DNA from: Nicoletella semolina
GTDB lineage: Bacteria > Pseudomonadota > Gammaproteobacteria > Enterobacterales > Pasteurellaceae
Direction of reading: 5' to 3'
DNA: 64,000 nucleotides
Assembly: GCF_004345745.1 (NCBI RefSeq)
Contig: NZ_SLXJ01000003.1
Coordinates: 1 to 64,000 of the forward strand
Shown: positions 32,449 through 40,329 of the stretch, in pieces
Layout of the letters: every line of letters begins with the position of its first letter
Numbering within the stretch: the stretch's first letter is position 1
Notes under the pieces: model-generated
The model's input: only the letters and a program-made list of their open reading frames with translations
The model's database searches: none
What the model was told of the DNA's origin: nothing
Position numbers and translations under genes: made by a program

Positions 32449-32910
32449 TTACACGTTAAAAGCAAATTTCTTTAACTTATCGGCATTTTTATGATTTTTA
32501 ATCGCAAGATCGAGAAATTTAGCAATTACCCATTCAGACGATTTGATACTTTCACTTATCCGCTTATACCAACCATTCCGAGAAATAGACTTGTCTTTTT
32601 CCCACTGATACTTCGCAATCGCATAAACCGACAATCCATACACATATTTGGCTTCGAGGTATTTAAAATCCTGTGGGCAAGGATTTTTAATGCAGTAACC
32701 TACAACCGAACTAATTACCAAGCCTAAATCATCATCGCACATCTCACGCTCTGGCACAGTAATACGAGCTGGGTCGGCAGACATCATCAACTTGGCAATC
32801 ATATTCATACGGCGGTTAAAATCTAAGCCACTAAATACCCAAGCTCCCCAAAGGTTCAGAAGATTCTCAATCCATTCTTGCTTCGGTTCTTTCAGTAATT
32901 TATCTGTCAT
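32449..32910 (-). CDS. Late antitermination protein Q-like
   Basis: 153 residues resembling the phage antitermination Q family: LLNLWGAWVFSGLDF at the start, a central helical part with DDDLGLVISSVVG, and YVYGLSVYAIAKY as a possible helix-turn-helix. Q proteins load on RNA polymerase at the late promoter and allow read-through into lysis genes. Position just before the holin supports this. Its ATG overlaps the rusA stop. Confidence 0.7.
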   Translation of the reverse strand: MTDKLLKEPKQEWIENLLNLWGAWVFSGLDFNRRMNMIAKLMMSADPARITVPEREMCDDDLGLVISSVVGYCIKNPCPQDFKYLEAKYVYGLSVYAIAKYQWEKDKSISRNGWYKRISESIKSSEWVIAKFLDLAIKNHKNADKLKKFAFNV

Positions 32911-33278
32911 TAACTCAACTCCCTTATCCTGACTACCACTCTTCCACCTTTCTCTATACCCACAGCCTCAATCGACTGCTTAGGCACACATTGCCAACAA
33001 TCATCAGGCAAGATTTGAGCATTGACCAAACTATCTAACAACACCTTCCACAGATTATCCAAATCTCGTTTACGATTGTCAGGCAACCATACCTTGACAG
33101 AAATAGACACTGGCTTTTCAAACTTCAAATAGCCTAAACAAGCAACAAACACCTTGCTTTGATACATCTTGCCTTTCTCCGTAATGTAATGCCTACCTTG
33201 TTTAGTATGCCGCCAATAAGTATTCACTGTCGGCGGATAAGGCAAATCAATCGTGATTTCATTCGCAATATCGGTCAT
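32910..33278 (-). CDS. rusA: RusA-family Holliday junction endonuclease
   Basis: 122 residues (120 in E. coli RusA). LPYPPTVNTYWRH near the start, the metal-binding RDLDNLWKVLLDSLV and DDCWQ are diagnostic; the catalytic aspartates lie in DLDN and the later DD. It resolves four-way junctions as a dimer. It overlaps both neighbours by 4 nt or less in a tight late-early operon. Confidence 0.9.
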   Translation of the reverse strand: MTDIANEITIDLPYPPTVNTYWRHTKQGRHYITEKGKMYQSKVFVACLGYLKFEKPVSISVKVWLPDNRKRDLDNLWKVLLDSLVNAQILPDDCWQCVPKQSIEAVGIEKGGRVVVRIRELS

Positions 33279-33562
33279 CGTTTTCCTTCTCGTTGTAAAA
33301 TCGCTTGTGTACGAAATACCCCTTCAGAATGAAACAGCCTCAACTGCTCACGGTCATAGTCCACTTTCATTCGTCCATCAATCGCATCGTGGCAACTACT
33401 ACAACAGAACGCCCCAAACAAATCATCAGGCTTCATTCCCACGCCATTTAGCCCAGCCAGACGATAATGAGCCAGTACCACCGTTTCAGGATTATGATTG
33501 CAGACGCCTACCACTCGCACTTGACATTCTCGCCCTTTTGCTTCCTTACGCAGATTTACCAT
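33275..33562 (-). CDS. DUF1364 phage nuclease-like protein
   Basis: 95 residues from the ATG at 33562 (an ATG at 33565 is also possible; AGAGGGG lies just upstream). CQVRVVGVCNHNPETVVLAHYR and FCCSSCHDAIDG form a Cys/His cluster like an HNH-related zinc fold. DUF1364 proteins occur in the nin regions of lambdoid prophages. Function is unproven. Confidence 0.75.
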   Translation of the reverse strand: MVNLRKEAKGRECQVRVVGVCNHNPETVVLAHYRLAGLNGVGMKPDDLFGAFCCSSCHDAIDGRMKVDYDREQLRLFHSEGVFRTQAILQREGKR

Positions 33563-33593
33563 CATCACCCCTCTCATTTTATTATTTGCATAA

Positions 33594-33622
33594 TTGCACT
33601 GTGCATTTGTTTCTGATAAAAT
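33594..33622 (+). promoter_or_regulatory. Promoter of higBA
   Basis: TTGCAC, 17-bp spacer, TAAAAT, 31 bp before higB. Overlapping TGCA repeats in this region could bind the antitoxin. Confidence 0.5.
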
Positions 33623-33652
33623 ATCCTCATTACGACATAACAAGGAAACCCG

Positions 33653-33970
33653 ATGTTTAACCTAACCGCCGCACACTTTCGAGATGATTACCTTTACCAG
33701 TTTTTCATCAACGGTACAGCTCACAGCAAAATACCGTCAAACTTGACTGGCGTACTTGCTCGTAAGCTCGATATGATCAGTGCGGCTAAAAACTTAAACG
33801 ACCTACGAGTACCGCCAGCGAACCGCCTTGAATTGCTCGAACCGAAAGAAAACAACCGCTACTCAATTCGAGTAAACAAGCAATACCGCCTAATTTTTAC
33901 CTTTGAAAATGGCGAACTCTCAAACTTGTATTTAGATCCACATACACCCTATAAGGAGTCACTATGTTAA
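33653..33970 (+). CDS. higB: HigB-type mRNA interferase toxin
   Basis: 105 residues of the RelE/HigB fold: SNLTGVLARKLDMISAAKNLNDLRVPPANRLELLE and NRYSIRVNKQYRLIFTFENG are typical HigB blocks. It cuts mRNA on the ribosome. The toxin comes first and overlaps the antitoxin by 7 nt. It opposes the leftward phage operon. Confidence 0.9.
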   Translation: MFNLTAAHFRDDYLYQFFINGTAHSKIPSNLTGVLARKLDMISAAKNLNDLRVPPANRLELLEPKENNRYSIRVNKQYRLIFTFENGELSNLYLDPHTPYKESLC

Positions 33971-34293
33971 ATATGCAACGTAAACCAACACCTGTTGGCG
34001 AAATTCTTTTAGAAGAATTTTTAGAACCACTTAATCTTAAAATTGGTGATCTTGCCCAAATTCTTGACGTACACCGCAACACTGCTAGCAGCCTCATCAA
34101 TAACAACACACGCATTAGCCTAGAAATGGCGGTAAAACTCTCAAAAGCCTTTGGCACAACACCTGAATTTTGGCTCAACCTCCAACACAGCGTGGATTTA
34201 TGGGAACTCAACCACAACAAACGTTTTCAGCAAACCTTAGCGAACGTACGAGTAGCCAATCAATGCCAACCTACGCCTGCTTTTGCGATGTAA
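33964..34293 (+). CDS. higA: HigA-type antitoxin
   Basis: 109 residues with a Cro/C1 helix-turn-helix (about 22-75: LKIGDLAQILDVHRNTASSLINN) and the HigA motif TTPEFWLNLQHSVDLWE. It neutralises HigB and represses the operon. A terminator follows. Confidence 0.9.
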   Translation: MLNMQRKPTPVGEILLEEFLEPLNLKIGDLAQILDVHRNTASSLINNNTRISLEMAVKLSKAFGTTPEFWLNLQHSVDLWELNHNKRFQQTLANVRVANQCQPTPAFAM

Positions 34294-34299
34294 TCCCCC

Positions 34300-34328
34300 C
34301 TACGCTTGAATCGATCAAGCGTAGTTTT
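34300..34328 (+). terminator. Terminator after higBA
   Basis: 10-bp stem CTACGCTTGA / TCAAGCGTAG with a 5-base loop, then TTTT. A related CCCTACGC...GCGTAGGG repeat follows hicB (about 35120-35157). Confidence 0.75.
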
Positions 34329-34425
34329 ACCCCAAAAACTTCAACCCCAACACAGAAAGCCTCGTTATCCCAGTTTTTCACTGTTCCTCCATAAAAACAA
34401 ATTACACACCTTACACATAAAACCA

Positions 34426-34454
34426 TTGACAACTACAGTTTTTATACTTATACT
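34426..34454 (+). promoter_or_regulatory. Strong promoter of hicAB
   Basis: Consensus TTGACA, 17-bp spacer, TATACT, 35 bp before hicA. Confidence 0.8.
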
Positions 34455-34488
34455 ACACATATATAAGCAACCACGAGGGCAGATAAAT

Positions 34489-34674
34489 GTGGCCAGTAGC
34501 AGACAAATAATTAAACTTATTGAGAAAGACGGCTGGGTCTTCCACCACGCAACAGGAAGCCACCACCACTTTACTCACCCAACCAAAAAAGGCATTGTTA
34601 CCGTACAGCACCCTAACAAGGACTTAAAAAAAGGAACGGAACATTCAATACTTAAACAAGCAGGGCTGAAATAG
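34489..34674 (+). CDS. hicA: HicA mRNA interferase toxin
   Basis: 61 residues from a GTG at 34489, preceded by GAGGGC; the longer open frame upstream has no family match. The double-stranded RNA-binding-like fold shows IIKLIEKDGWVFHHATGSHH HF, with the catalytic His in GSHHHF, then HPTKKGIVTVQHPNKDLKKGT. HicA cleaves mRNA independently of translation. Confidence 0.88.
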   Translation: MASSRQIIKLIEKDGWVFHHATGSHHHFTHPTKKGIVTVQHPNKDLKKGTEHSILKQAGLK

Positions 34675-34698
34675 CCCTGCTATAACAGGAGCATAAAA

Positions 34699-35115
34699 AT
34701 GTTATACCCACTCGCAATCGAACCGGGCGATGACACTCACGCATTTGGCGTAGTTGTACCAGATATTCCAGGCTGTTTTTCTGCTGGCGACACACTAGAT
34801 GAAGCCTATAAAAATGCGAAAGAAGCTATCGTTGGTCATCTTGAATTATTAGTAGAAATGGGCGAAGAAGTACCATTGCCTACTTCAATCGACAACCACC
34901 GCAACAACCCTGACTTTACCGAATATGATTTCTTCTTCGGTTTTGTGGACGTGGACATCACACACTTACTCGGCAAAGCAGAACGCATTAATATCACAAT
35001 GCCATCGCATTTGCTCAAACGCATTGATGACTTCGTCGCCACGCATAAAGAGTACAAAAACCGCAGTAGCTTTTTAGCCCAAATCGCAGCGGATAAAATC
35101 TTAGCGGTGGCTTAA
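34699..35115 (+). CDS. hicB: HicB antitoxin
   Basis: 138 residues. The partial RNase H fold (FGVVVPDIPGCFSAGDTLDEA) neutralises HicA, and a C-terminal ribbon-helix-helix (RINITMPSHLLKRIDDFV) binds the operator. This is the second toxin-antitoxin pair in 1.5 kb. Confidence 0.9.
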   Translation: MLYPLAIEPGDDTHAFGVVVPDIPGCFSAGDTLDEAYKNAKEAIVGHLELLVEMGEEVPLPTSIDNHRNNPDFTEYDFFFGFVDVDITHLLGKAERINITMPSHLLKRIDDFVATHKEYKNRSSFLAQIAADKILAVA

Positions 35116-35202
35116 CCTCCCCCTACGCTTGACAGCTTCACTTGTTAGGCGTAGGGCTACAAAAGAAAGGAAAATTTGAAAGGAATTTAGATAAGCCAGA
35201 TA

Positions 35203-36162
35203 TTATTCACTAACCAGTGTCAGTTTTGGATGAATTTTATCTAACATCTCATAAAAATTTTCCCTATCTTTTGACAGTTTTAAAATCGTAATAACGGATG
35301 ACAAATGTTCTCGCAATTTTGGATGCCCAATATCCTCACTTAAGAATTGGTGTAACTTAACTTTCCTTGCTTGCTTATTCGCCATTTTCTTCAATTCAGG
35401 CAGTAACTCGGGTGCTAAACGCTCATAAATCGCATTGTTTGTAACATGTCCAAAGAATTGTGGAAATTGCGTTCCTATTTTTGGCGGAAATTGCACACCA
35501 TACAAACGGCATAATTCTTTGTAATAATCCAAAGGAAAAGTTTTTACCCACGGCTGCAATTCTTTTGCGACAAAAGCTTCAAAAATTTTCGCTAATGCAT
35601 CTTTTGCACGAGCATCTTGATAACCTGTTGCTTCATCAACAAGAGCAACAATCCCGACTTTCGCCAACGAACGTACTAAAATTTCTGCTTTTTTAGCGGT
35701 GTCTTGCTGAATTTTGGTTAAAGCATTTTCTTCACGTGCTTTTAAATAAACATCACAAACAATCGGTAAAATAGTTGCATCATATCCCTCCTTAATCTGC
35801 CCGTCTTTAGTCTTAAATTTGACCCTTTTGATCACATCAATAACATCTTGATTTATAAAGGGTTTTAAGTTATTTGCATCCATAAAAGCAGGTAAGTTGA
35901 TCACCTCTTCATTTTCAGTAATGGATGCACCTCGAGAACCTCGCTTAGGACGATCTAATGCTTGGAAAACAGAAGCGGTAGAAATAACCCGCTTATCATC
36001 TTCCAATACAGCAACATCAAGTAGCATATCGCCAATCGTCAAAATACCTTCATGTATTGCTAGCGGTAGCTCATCTAGCATTTTTTTGTGTTCCCAACGA
36101 GTTTGAGCGGCTTTCTCGGCTCGTGCTTTGCATAATTCTGGTGTTAATTTTTTTGTTGTCAT
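35203..36162 (-). CDS. P63C-domain phage protein
   Basis: 319 residues. The C-terminal two thirds match the P63C family of phage and plasmid proteins: GYDATILPIVCDVYLKAREE, KVGIVALVDEATGYQ, KTFPLDYYKELCRLYG, NAIYERLAPELLPEL and SEDIGHPKLREHLSSVI. The N-terminus is basic (KARAEKAAQTRWEHKK). Function is not established. It has its own promoter with a palindrome (36205-36220) and is divergent from Bro cassette 1. Confidence 0.8.
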   Translation of the reverse strand: MTTKKLTPELCKARAEKAAQTRWEHKKMLDELPLAIHEGILTIGDMLLDVAVLEDDKRVISTASVFQALDRPKRGSRGASITENEEVINLPAFMDANNLKPFINQDVIDVIKRVKFKTKDGQIKEGYDATILPIVCDVYLKAREENALTKIQQDTAKKAEILVRSLAKVGIVALVDEATGYQDARAKDALAKIFEAFVAKELQPWVKTFPLDYYKELCRLYGVQFPPKIGTQFPQFFGHVTNNAIYERLAPELLPELKKMANKQARKVKLHQFLSEDIGHPKLREHLSSVITILKLSKDRENFYEMLDKIHPKLTLVSE

Positions 36163-36204
36163 AAAAACGCCCTCTTGCTAATTTAAACTTAAAATATAGC
36201 ATAA

Positions 36205-36220
36205 TGCTAAATAAATAGCA
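36205..36220 (-). promoter_or_regulatory. Palindrome in the P63C gene promoter
   Basis: TGCTA-AATAAA-TAGCA lies between a TTGAAA -35 and a TATGCT -10 read leftward. It is a probable operator for autoregulation or a phage repressor. Its sequence differs from the CI operators. Confidence 0.45.
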
Positions 36221-36233
36221 TTTCAAGTTTTAT

Positions 36234-36332
36234 TTGACAACGACTAAAAAACGGCGTAGGATATTTCACACGGAGCGTCGAAAACTCCCAGTTTATAATG
36301 ACCGTTCTTCACCACGTCAGCGTGATTTTTTT
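36234..36332 (+). ncRNA. C4-like antisense leader of Bro cassette 1
   Basis: TTGACA-17-TAGGAT promoter, then a short RNA (start about 36269) ending in CACG-TCAG-CGTG-A and seven T. Two segments, TCGAAAAC (36278) and TAATGACC (36296), are complementary in antiparallel order to GTTTTTCGA (36462) and GTCATTA (36452) just before the Bro gene. This is the layout of the phage P1 C4 antisense RNA, which blocks translation of the downstream antirepressor. Confidence 0.55.
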
Positions 36333-36509
36333 GTACCTATTACTTGCTCTTCGTTGTTACCATTATTCGAGTTGCAGTTTTGGTCAAAAATATATTTATT
36401 TCAATCTATGGTTAGGTGGGTGTGGAAATATCCAATACCACACGGCAGGTCGTCATTACCTGTTTTTCGAACCACCTAACCACCAATCCCATCGAAAAGG
36501 AAAACAAAA

Positions 36510-37112
36510 ATGACAACTCAAATCTCAACATTCAATTTCAAATCATTACCTGTTCGTGTAGAGCTTTTCAACAATCAACCGCATTTTTGCTTGATTGATG
36601 TTTGCAACATTTTTGAGATCCAAAATTCACGTCGAGTACAGCGTGAAATGTTAGATCCGCAAGGTGTACGCTTGGCGTACGTTTTGGCAAAAGACGACAA
36701 ACAACGCAGAACGGCATTTATCAATGAGCCAAATCTCTACCGAATTATTTTCCGTAGCGAAAAAGAAATCGCCAAAACATTCCAAAACTGGGTATTTGAA
36801 GAAGTATTACCGCAAATCCGCCAAACTGGGCAGTATTCGCAAAATCATCAACCAAACTTACCGCTTGCTAAACCAACCAAAGACACAATGTCAGTAGACG
36901 TGAATGTCTTTCACCACTTGCTACATCTAGCACGCACCGCAAGCGACACTTGCGAAGAACTAATGCAAAAACAAATCCGCATACTCGACACCTTCGACTT
37001 AACGCTAATGCCACGAAATAGGCTCACATTAAATTACGAGCTAGTTAAAGAAATGCAGTTTGCGATTGATGATGCCGAAGAAACCGCACGTAAACACCTG
37101 CGCCGTTTCTAA
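36510..37112 (+). CDS. Bro-N domain protein 1 (antirepressor-like)
   Basis: 200 residues. The Bro-N domain (about 8-115) ends with INEPNLYRIIFRS...FQNWVFEEVLPQIRQTG, the signature of phage antirepressors. The C-terminal 85 residues (from QPNLPLAKPTKDTMS) are almost identical at DNA level to the copies ending at 47618 and 50630, while the N-terminal parts differ. The role is probably antirepression or transcription control. An AAAGGA site precedes the ATG. Confidence 0.8.
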   Translation: MTTQISTFNFKSLPVRVELFNNQPHFCLIDVCNIFEIQNSRRVQREMLDPQGVRLAYVLAKDDKQRRTAFINEPNLYRIIFRSEKEIAKTFQNWVFEEVLPQIRQTGQYSQNHQPNLPLAKPTKDTMSVDVNVFHHLLHLARTASDTCEELMQKQIRILDTFDLTLMPRNRLTLNYELVKEMQFAIDDAEETARKHLRRF

Positions 37113-37130
37113 TGGATAACAAACCTAACC

Positions 37131-37156
37131 AACCGCCCACAAGGGCGGTTTTTTCT
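37131..37156 (+). terminator. Terminator after Bro 1
   Basis: AACCGCCC-ACAA-GGGCGGTT then TTTT. The identical 20-base hairpin recurs at 37755, so the relBE module is framed by copies. Confidence 0.88.
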
Positions 37157-37228
37157 TTCCAGTTTATTGCTTTGCATTACATTTTGCATTACAATCGCCA
37201 CAAATTTAACCACTCAAGGAGAATACGA

Positions 37229-37471
37229 ATGGCAACCTTAAACGTCCGCTTAGACGACAACCTAAAACAACAAGCCTATGCGGTTTTGGCAGATCTTAAC
37301 ATCTCGCCAAGTGAGGCAATCCGCCTTTATTTCCAATACATCACCGATAATCACAGTCTGCCGATTAAGCAAGCGGTCATTACCGATGAAGAAGATGAGC
37401 TAATTCGCATTGCTCGCCAACGTCTCGCCAACCCTCAAGGCTTTGTTGAGGTAACCTTAGATGACCTATAA
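37229..37471 (+). CDS. relB: RelB/DinJ-type antitoxin
   Basis: 80 residues from the ATG at 37229 with an AAGGAG site. TLNVRLDDNLKQQAYAVLADLNISPSEAIRLYF is the ribbon-helix-helix of the RelB/DinJ family. The acidic C-terminus should wrap the toxin. It overlaps the toxin gene by 11 nt. Confidence 0.88.
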   Translation: MATLNVRLDDNLKQQAYAVLADLNISPSEAIRLYFQYITDNHSLPIKQAVITDEEDELIRIARQRLANPQGFVEVTLDDL

Positions 37472-37751
37472 ACTCGTCTTCGAAACGCAAGCGTTGAAAG
37501 AGTGGCAAAAACTCAATCACAGCATACGAGAACAGTTTAAGAAAAAGCTCGCTAAAGTCTTGGAAAATCCAGAAATCCCTGCAAACAAATTGCGAGAAAT
37601 CCCTAATGGTTACAAAATCAAACTCCGCTCTGCAGGGTACCGCCTCATCTACCAAGTGCAAAATCAACAAGTCACTGTCGTTGTGGTAGCCATTGGCAAG
37701 CGAGAACGTTCAGAAGCCTACGAAACCGCCAAACATCGGCTTGCTCACTAA
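37461..37751 (+). CDS. relE: RelE-type mRNA interferase toxin
   Basis: 96 residues. YKLVFETQALKEWQKLNHSIREQFKKKL and GYKIKLRSAGYRLIYQV match RelE, including the basic residues and the Arg/Tyr of the catalytic face. This is the third toxin-antitoxin pair in the element. Confidence 0.9.
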   Translation: MTYKLVFETQALKEWQKLNHSIREQFKKKLAKVLENPEIPANKLREIPNGYKIKLRSAGYRLIYQVQNQQVTVVVVAIGKRERSEAYETAKHRLAH

Positions 37752-37754
37752 CCC

Positions 37755-37781
37755 AACCGCCCACAAGGGCGGTTATTTTTT
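37755..37781 (+). terminator. Terminator after relBE
   Basis: AACCGCCC-ACAA-GGGCGGTT then ATTTTTTT, identical in the stem to 37131-37150. Confidence 0.88.
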
Positions 37782-37809
37782 TATGCCTTACTACCTACTA
37801 CACTCGTTA

Positions 37810-38259
37810 CTACCAAAAAAACGCATACAACTGAGCTTCTGTTTGGCTGTCGCACCCCTTGAAAATGTGCTGAATGGCAGCGGTAATCAATGCCTGATAG
37901 CATCGTTCGAACTCGTCTTGCTCCATATTGCCGTAAGCCAAGGATTTCGCCTCTACTCGCATACGCCCATCAATCGTATAGCTCACGTCCTTAAAGCCAG
38001 CTAACACCGTTAAATTTTTACGAAACACATCAAACTGCGTCCTTTCATCGAAATACTTCCACTCCGTTTTATCTGCCGCCCAATGGTCGAAACAGAACTT
38101 GAAAAAAGCAAACACCTTGCGATGAAACTGCGGATTGCGTGATAGCTTGATTTCAATCTCATACTGCTCGCCATTGCGAAACTTCTTTAACGCCTCTGCT
38201 TCTGTATCATCTAATGGCACAAACGTCCCACCAGCCGCTTTAATCATCTGAGCTTTCAT
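37810..38259 (-). CDS. DUF1367 phage protein
   Basis: 149 residues from the ATG at 38259. GGTFVPLDDTEAEALKKFRNGE and LSRNPQFHRKVFAFFKFCFDHW are typical of DUF1367, a family found next to O/P replication and nin genes in lambdoid prophages. Biochemical role is unknown. Confidence 0.8.
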   Translation of the reverse strand: MKAQMIKAAGGTFVPLDDTEAEALKKFRNGEQYEIEIKLSRNPQFHRKVFAFFKFCFDHWAADKTEWKYFDERTQFDVFRKNLTVLAGFKDVSYTIDGRMRVEAKSLAYGNMEQDEFERCYQALITAAIQHIFKGCDSQTEAQLYAFFW

Positions 38260-38273
38260 CACTTAACCCTAAA

Positions 38274-38360
38274 TCACTTGGCTCCAACCCAATTATCTTC
38301 CCATTTGAAAAGCTGACCATCACATTTTGGGCATTTCAGTTCAGTAAATTGTTCACACAT
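38274..38360 (-). CDS. Small zinc-ribbon protein
   Basis: 28 codons (MCEQFTELKCPKCDGQLFKW...). The CPKC knuckle and its place after the P gene, starting inside its 3' end, suggest a Com-like or nin-type zinc finger. There is only one CxxC pair, so it may dimerise to bind zinc or be a remnant. Confidence 0.45.
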   Translation of the reverse strand: MCEQFTELKCPKCDGQLFKWEDNWVGAK

Positions 38361-38995
38361 CTTGAAACGCCCAATGTTTTCCGTAGAGCTGAAAATCGCT
38401 TATCTATTACGTCTGGTGGTAGTGGACGACTTTCCGATTTTTTAGGTAAAGTTAAATTTGGTGCTGGAATTTGCTCGCCTACCTGAATCCGTTTTGCCAT
38501 CGCCTTCAACGCTTTTTCTGCTTCATTGCGTAGCGTGTCATCTTTCCAGCCACGCTGACGGTTTCGCTGGTAGAGGTCAGTCAAAAGCCAGTATTCCGCA
38601 TTCGACCGAAATTTAAACTTGTGGATTTCCTCAAACCCATAAGACGAGAAATGATTCAACCGCTTGAGCAGTTGCTCAACGTTCGGTAAGCCTAAATCCT
38701 TAAAATCAATCTGCTTACACCAACCAATGAACTTCCCCACACTTGGCACATAATCGTCCTCTTTGGCTCGCAAGGCTTTCATTCCTTGCCGAACTTGCTC
38801 AACCGTGCGAATGTTGTTTTCGACAAATCCCATAATCCATTGCTGTTTTGCGATGGAGATTTGTTGAGGCGTGTAGTACGACAATCTCGGACAACTTGCG
38901 AGCATCTGCTCGAAAATGCGATTTACCAACATTTCCGCCCCCTCGTTCACAAGCGGTCGATTTGCGGTCTTATTTTGCAAAGCAACAGCAGTCAT
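38336..38995 (-). CDS. Phage replication protein P-like
   Basis: 219 residues from the ATG at 38995, which overlaps the upstream stop (ATGA) and has GAGGGGG as ribosome site. It resembles phage P proteins and helicase loaders: an N-terminal helical region (RIFEQMLASCPRLSYYTPQQI), GKFIGWCKQID, then a basic tail. It would recruit host DnaB to the phage origin. Function is inferred from position and weak similarity. Confidence 0.7.
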   Translation of the reverse strand: MTAVALQNKTANRPLVNEGAEMLVNRIFEQMLASCPRLSYYTPQQISIAKQQWIMGFVENNIRTVEQVRQGMKALRAKEDDYVPSVGKFIGWCKQIDFKDLGLPNVEQLLKRLNHFSSYGFEEIHKFKFRSNAEYWLLTDLYQRNRQRGWKDDTLRNEAEKALKAMAKRIQVGEQIPAPNLTLPKKSESRPLPPDVIDKRFSALRKTLGVSRCVNNLLN

Positions 38996-39708
38996 AACAC
39001 CCCCTCCCACGCTTCAGGCGTATTCCACGCTTGGGACAAGTTATCTCCACGCTGTCGAGATTTCGGCTGTGCATCTTCCCACTCCCAGCTAGATTTAAAA
39101 CCACGCCAGCCACGCTCAATCGAAATAGAGACCGCCTGCTGAATGGAAATCCCAGCCTTGTCCGCTTCACGTTGAAAACCATCTAGGGCAGTCTTTGTGA
39201 TAGTCGATCGACAAGCTTTACGATGTTTTACAAAATCTTCAGCCAATTGCCCTGTAATGCCGAACTGCTCAAGTAAATCCAACGCATCGGATTTTCTCGT
39301 GCGTGCGTTACTAACCGTTAGGTTAGTATTGTTAGTATTCTCTGTAGTAATCTTTGTATTAACGAATGGCGGATTTGCGACTTCCCGAATGCTTTCCATC
39401 AAGGCATCAAATTTTGCTAAATCTAATTTGAAATAAATTCGATGTTCTAGGCGTTTGTGCGTTTCAATTAAAATGCCTAACTCGACTAATTTTTTGCGTG
39501 CGGTTTCCTGTTCTCGACGACCTAACCCCGTTTCTTGCTCAAGCTCAGCTTGTGTTTTGTACACACCTAGCGGATTTTCTGTTTTATCTTGCCAGTAAAA
39601 AATCTGTCCAAATAAAACAGCGGCAGTCACACCGCCTAATGGCTTCGCTAACTGTGGATAATAGGCAATAGGCTGTCCTAATCGCCGTAAATGTTGGCTA
39701 AAACTCAT
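38992..39708 (-). CDS. Phage replication protein O-like
   Basis: 238 residues. The N-terminal winged helix (VTAAVLFGQIFYWQDKT...YKTQAELEQETGLGRREQETARKKLVELGIL) matches phage replication initiators. The middle is polar, and the C-terminus (GWRGFKSSWEWED) is typical. Lambda carries its origin inside O; the T-rich run near 39320-39350 (repeated GTTAGTATT) is a possible iteron region. Four-base overlaps join it to both neighbours. Confidence 0.75.
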   Translation of the reverse strand: MSFSQHLRRLGQPIAYYPQLAKPLGGVTAAVLFGQIFYWQDKTENPLGVYKTQAELEQETGLGRREQETARKKLVELGILIETHKRLEHRIYFKLDLAKFDALMESIREVANPPFVNTKITTENTNNTNLTVSNARTRKSDALDLLEQFGITGQLAEDFVKHRKACRSTITKTALDGFQREADKAGISIQQAVSISIERGWRGFKSSWEWEDAQPKSRQRGDNLSQAWNTPEAWEGVL

Positions 39709-39950
39709 TCCGACACCTCAATAAAATACTGCTTCACACGCTTGCCATTTGGCAACGTAATCCATTCATCTTTCACGTTATAACCCTGTGATTTAATGTC
39801 ATAAATTCGAGCCGAAAGCCTAAAACTGCCCACGCCTTCTAACGCTGAAATTTGCGTAATTCGCCCACCTTCGAGCATATACTGCAAAATCCGCTTGGTT
39901 TGCGATTGACTGCTTTGAGCGTTTGGATTATCATTTCCCTGTGTTTTCAA
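39705..39950 (-). CDS. Helix-turn-helix phage protein
   Basis: 81 residues starting at a TTG (39950), set by AAGGAGG six bases upstream; no in-frame ATG is better. KRILQYMLEGGRITQISALEGVGSFRLSARIYDIKSQGY is a winged helix-turn-helix common in phage early operons beside O. It has no known specific role. Confidence 0.65.
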   Translation of the reverse strand: MKTQGNDNPNAQSSQSQTKRILQYMLEGGRITQISALEGVGSFRLSARIYDIKSQGYNVKDEWITLPNGKRVKQYFIEVSE

Positions 39951-39968
39951 AACATACCTCCTTCGAAT

Positions 39969-39993
39969 ACCACCGTGACTGCGGTGGTTTTTT
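39969..39993 (+). terminator. Rightward terminator between cro and the early genes
   Basis: ACCACCG / CGGTGGT then six T on the plus strand, opposing the leftward cro operon. In lambda a short antisense RNA (oop) ends in the comparable place. I see no clear promoter for one here. Confidence 0.5.
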
Positions 39994-40204
39994 ATTGCTT
40001 ATTTTCTGGCGGAAACACGTCATCAATTGAGACATTCGCTCCGAATTTATTTAACGCTTCTACTAATTTTCTAGCCATTGCTAGCGATGAATTTCTTCTC
40101 TGTTGCTCATAATGCCCTAAAGCTCCTTGAGTAATATTGATTGCACTAGCTAATTCTGTTTGAGTTAAGCCTATTTTTTTTCTAAATATAATTATCTTGT
40201 TCAT
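39992..40204 (-). CDS. Cro-like repressor
   Basis: 70 residues. IIIFRKKIGLTQTELASAINITQGALGHYEQQRRNSS is a Cro/C1 helix-turn-helix. It is divergent from cI across the operator triplet. The -35 TTTACT and -10 CATAAT (40261-40233) with 17-bp spacing form its promoter; operators cover both boxes. Confidence 0.85.
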   Translation of the reverse strand: MNKIIIFRKKIGLTQTELASAINITQGALGHYEQQRRNSSLAMARKLVEALNKFGANVSIDDVFPPENKQ

Positions 40205-40227
40205 AGTTCCTTACCATCACAAATTAA

Positions 40228-40299
40228 AATACATTATGTATTTTTATTCTATAAAAGTAAATACTTTTTGTATTTTGAAAAACTAATACAAAACGTAAT
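40228..40299. promoter_or_regulatory. OR-like operator triplet
   Basis: Three sites of the form AATAC-N5-GTATT: 40228-40242 (ATTAT), 40260-40274 (TTTTT) and 40285-40299 (AAAAC, right arm GTAAT). Centres are 32 and 25 bp apart. The first two cover the leftward cro promoter and the third the likely cI promoter. The same consensus recurs three times at 44065-44133. Confidence 0.8.
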
Positions 40300-40329
40300 A
40301 ATTAGAAAAAGCTAAAATTAGGAGGAGTT

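Noticed and set aside
34306-34488. N-terminal extension of hicA
   Set aside because: It covers the higBA terminator and the hicAB promoter; HicA proteins begin near the GTG at 34489.
36420-36446. GTGTGGAAATATCC as a target of GGATATTTCACAC at 36259
   Set aside because: The upstream match overlaps the -10 box and would not be transcribed; the downstream segment is better explained as its own hairpin with CCACAC.
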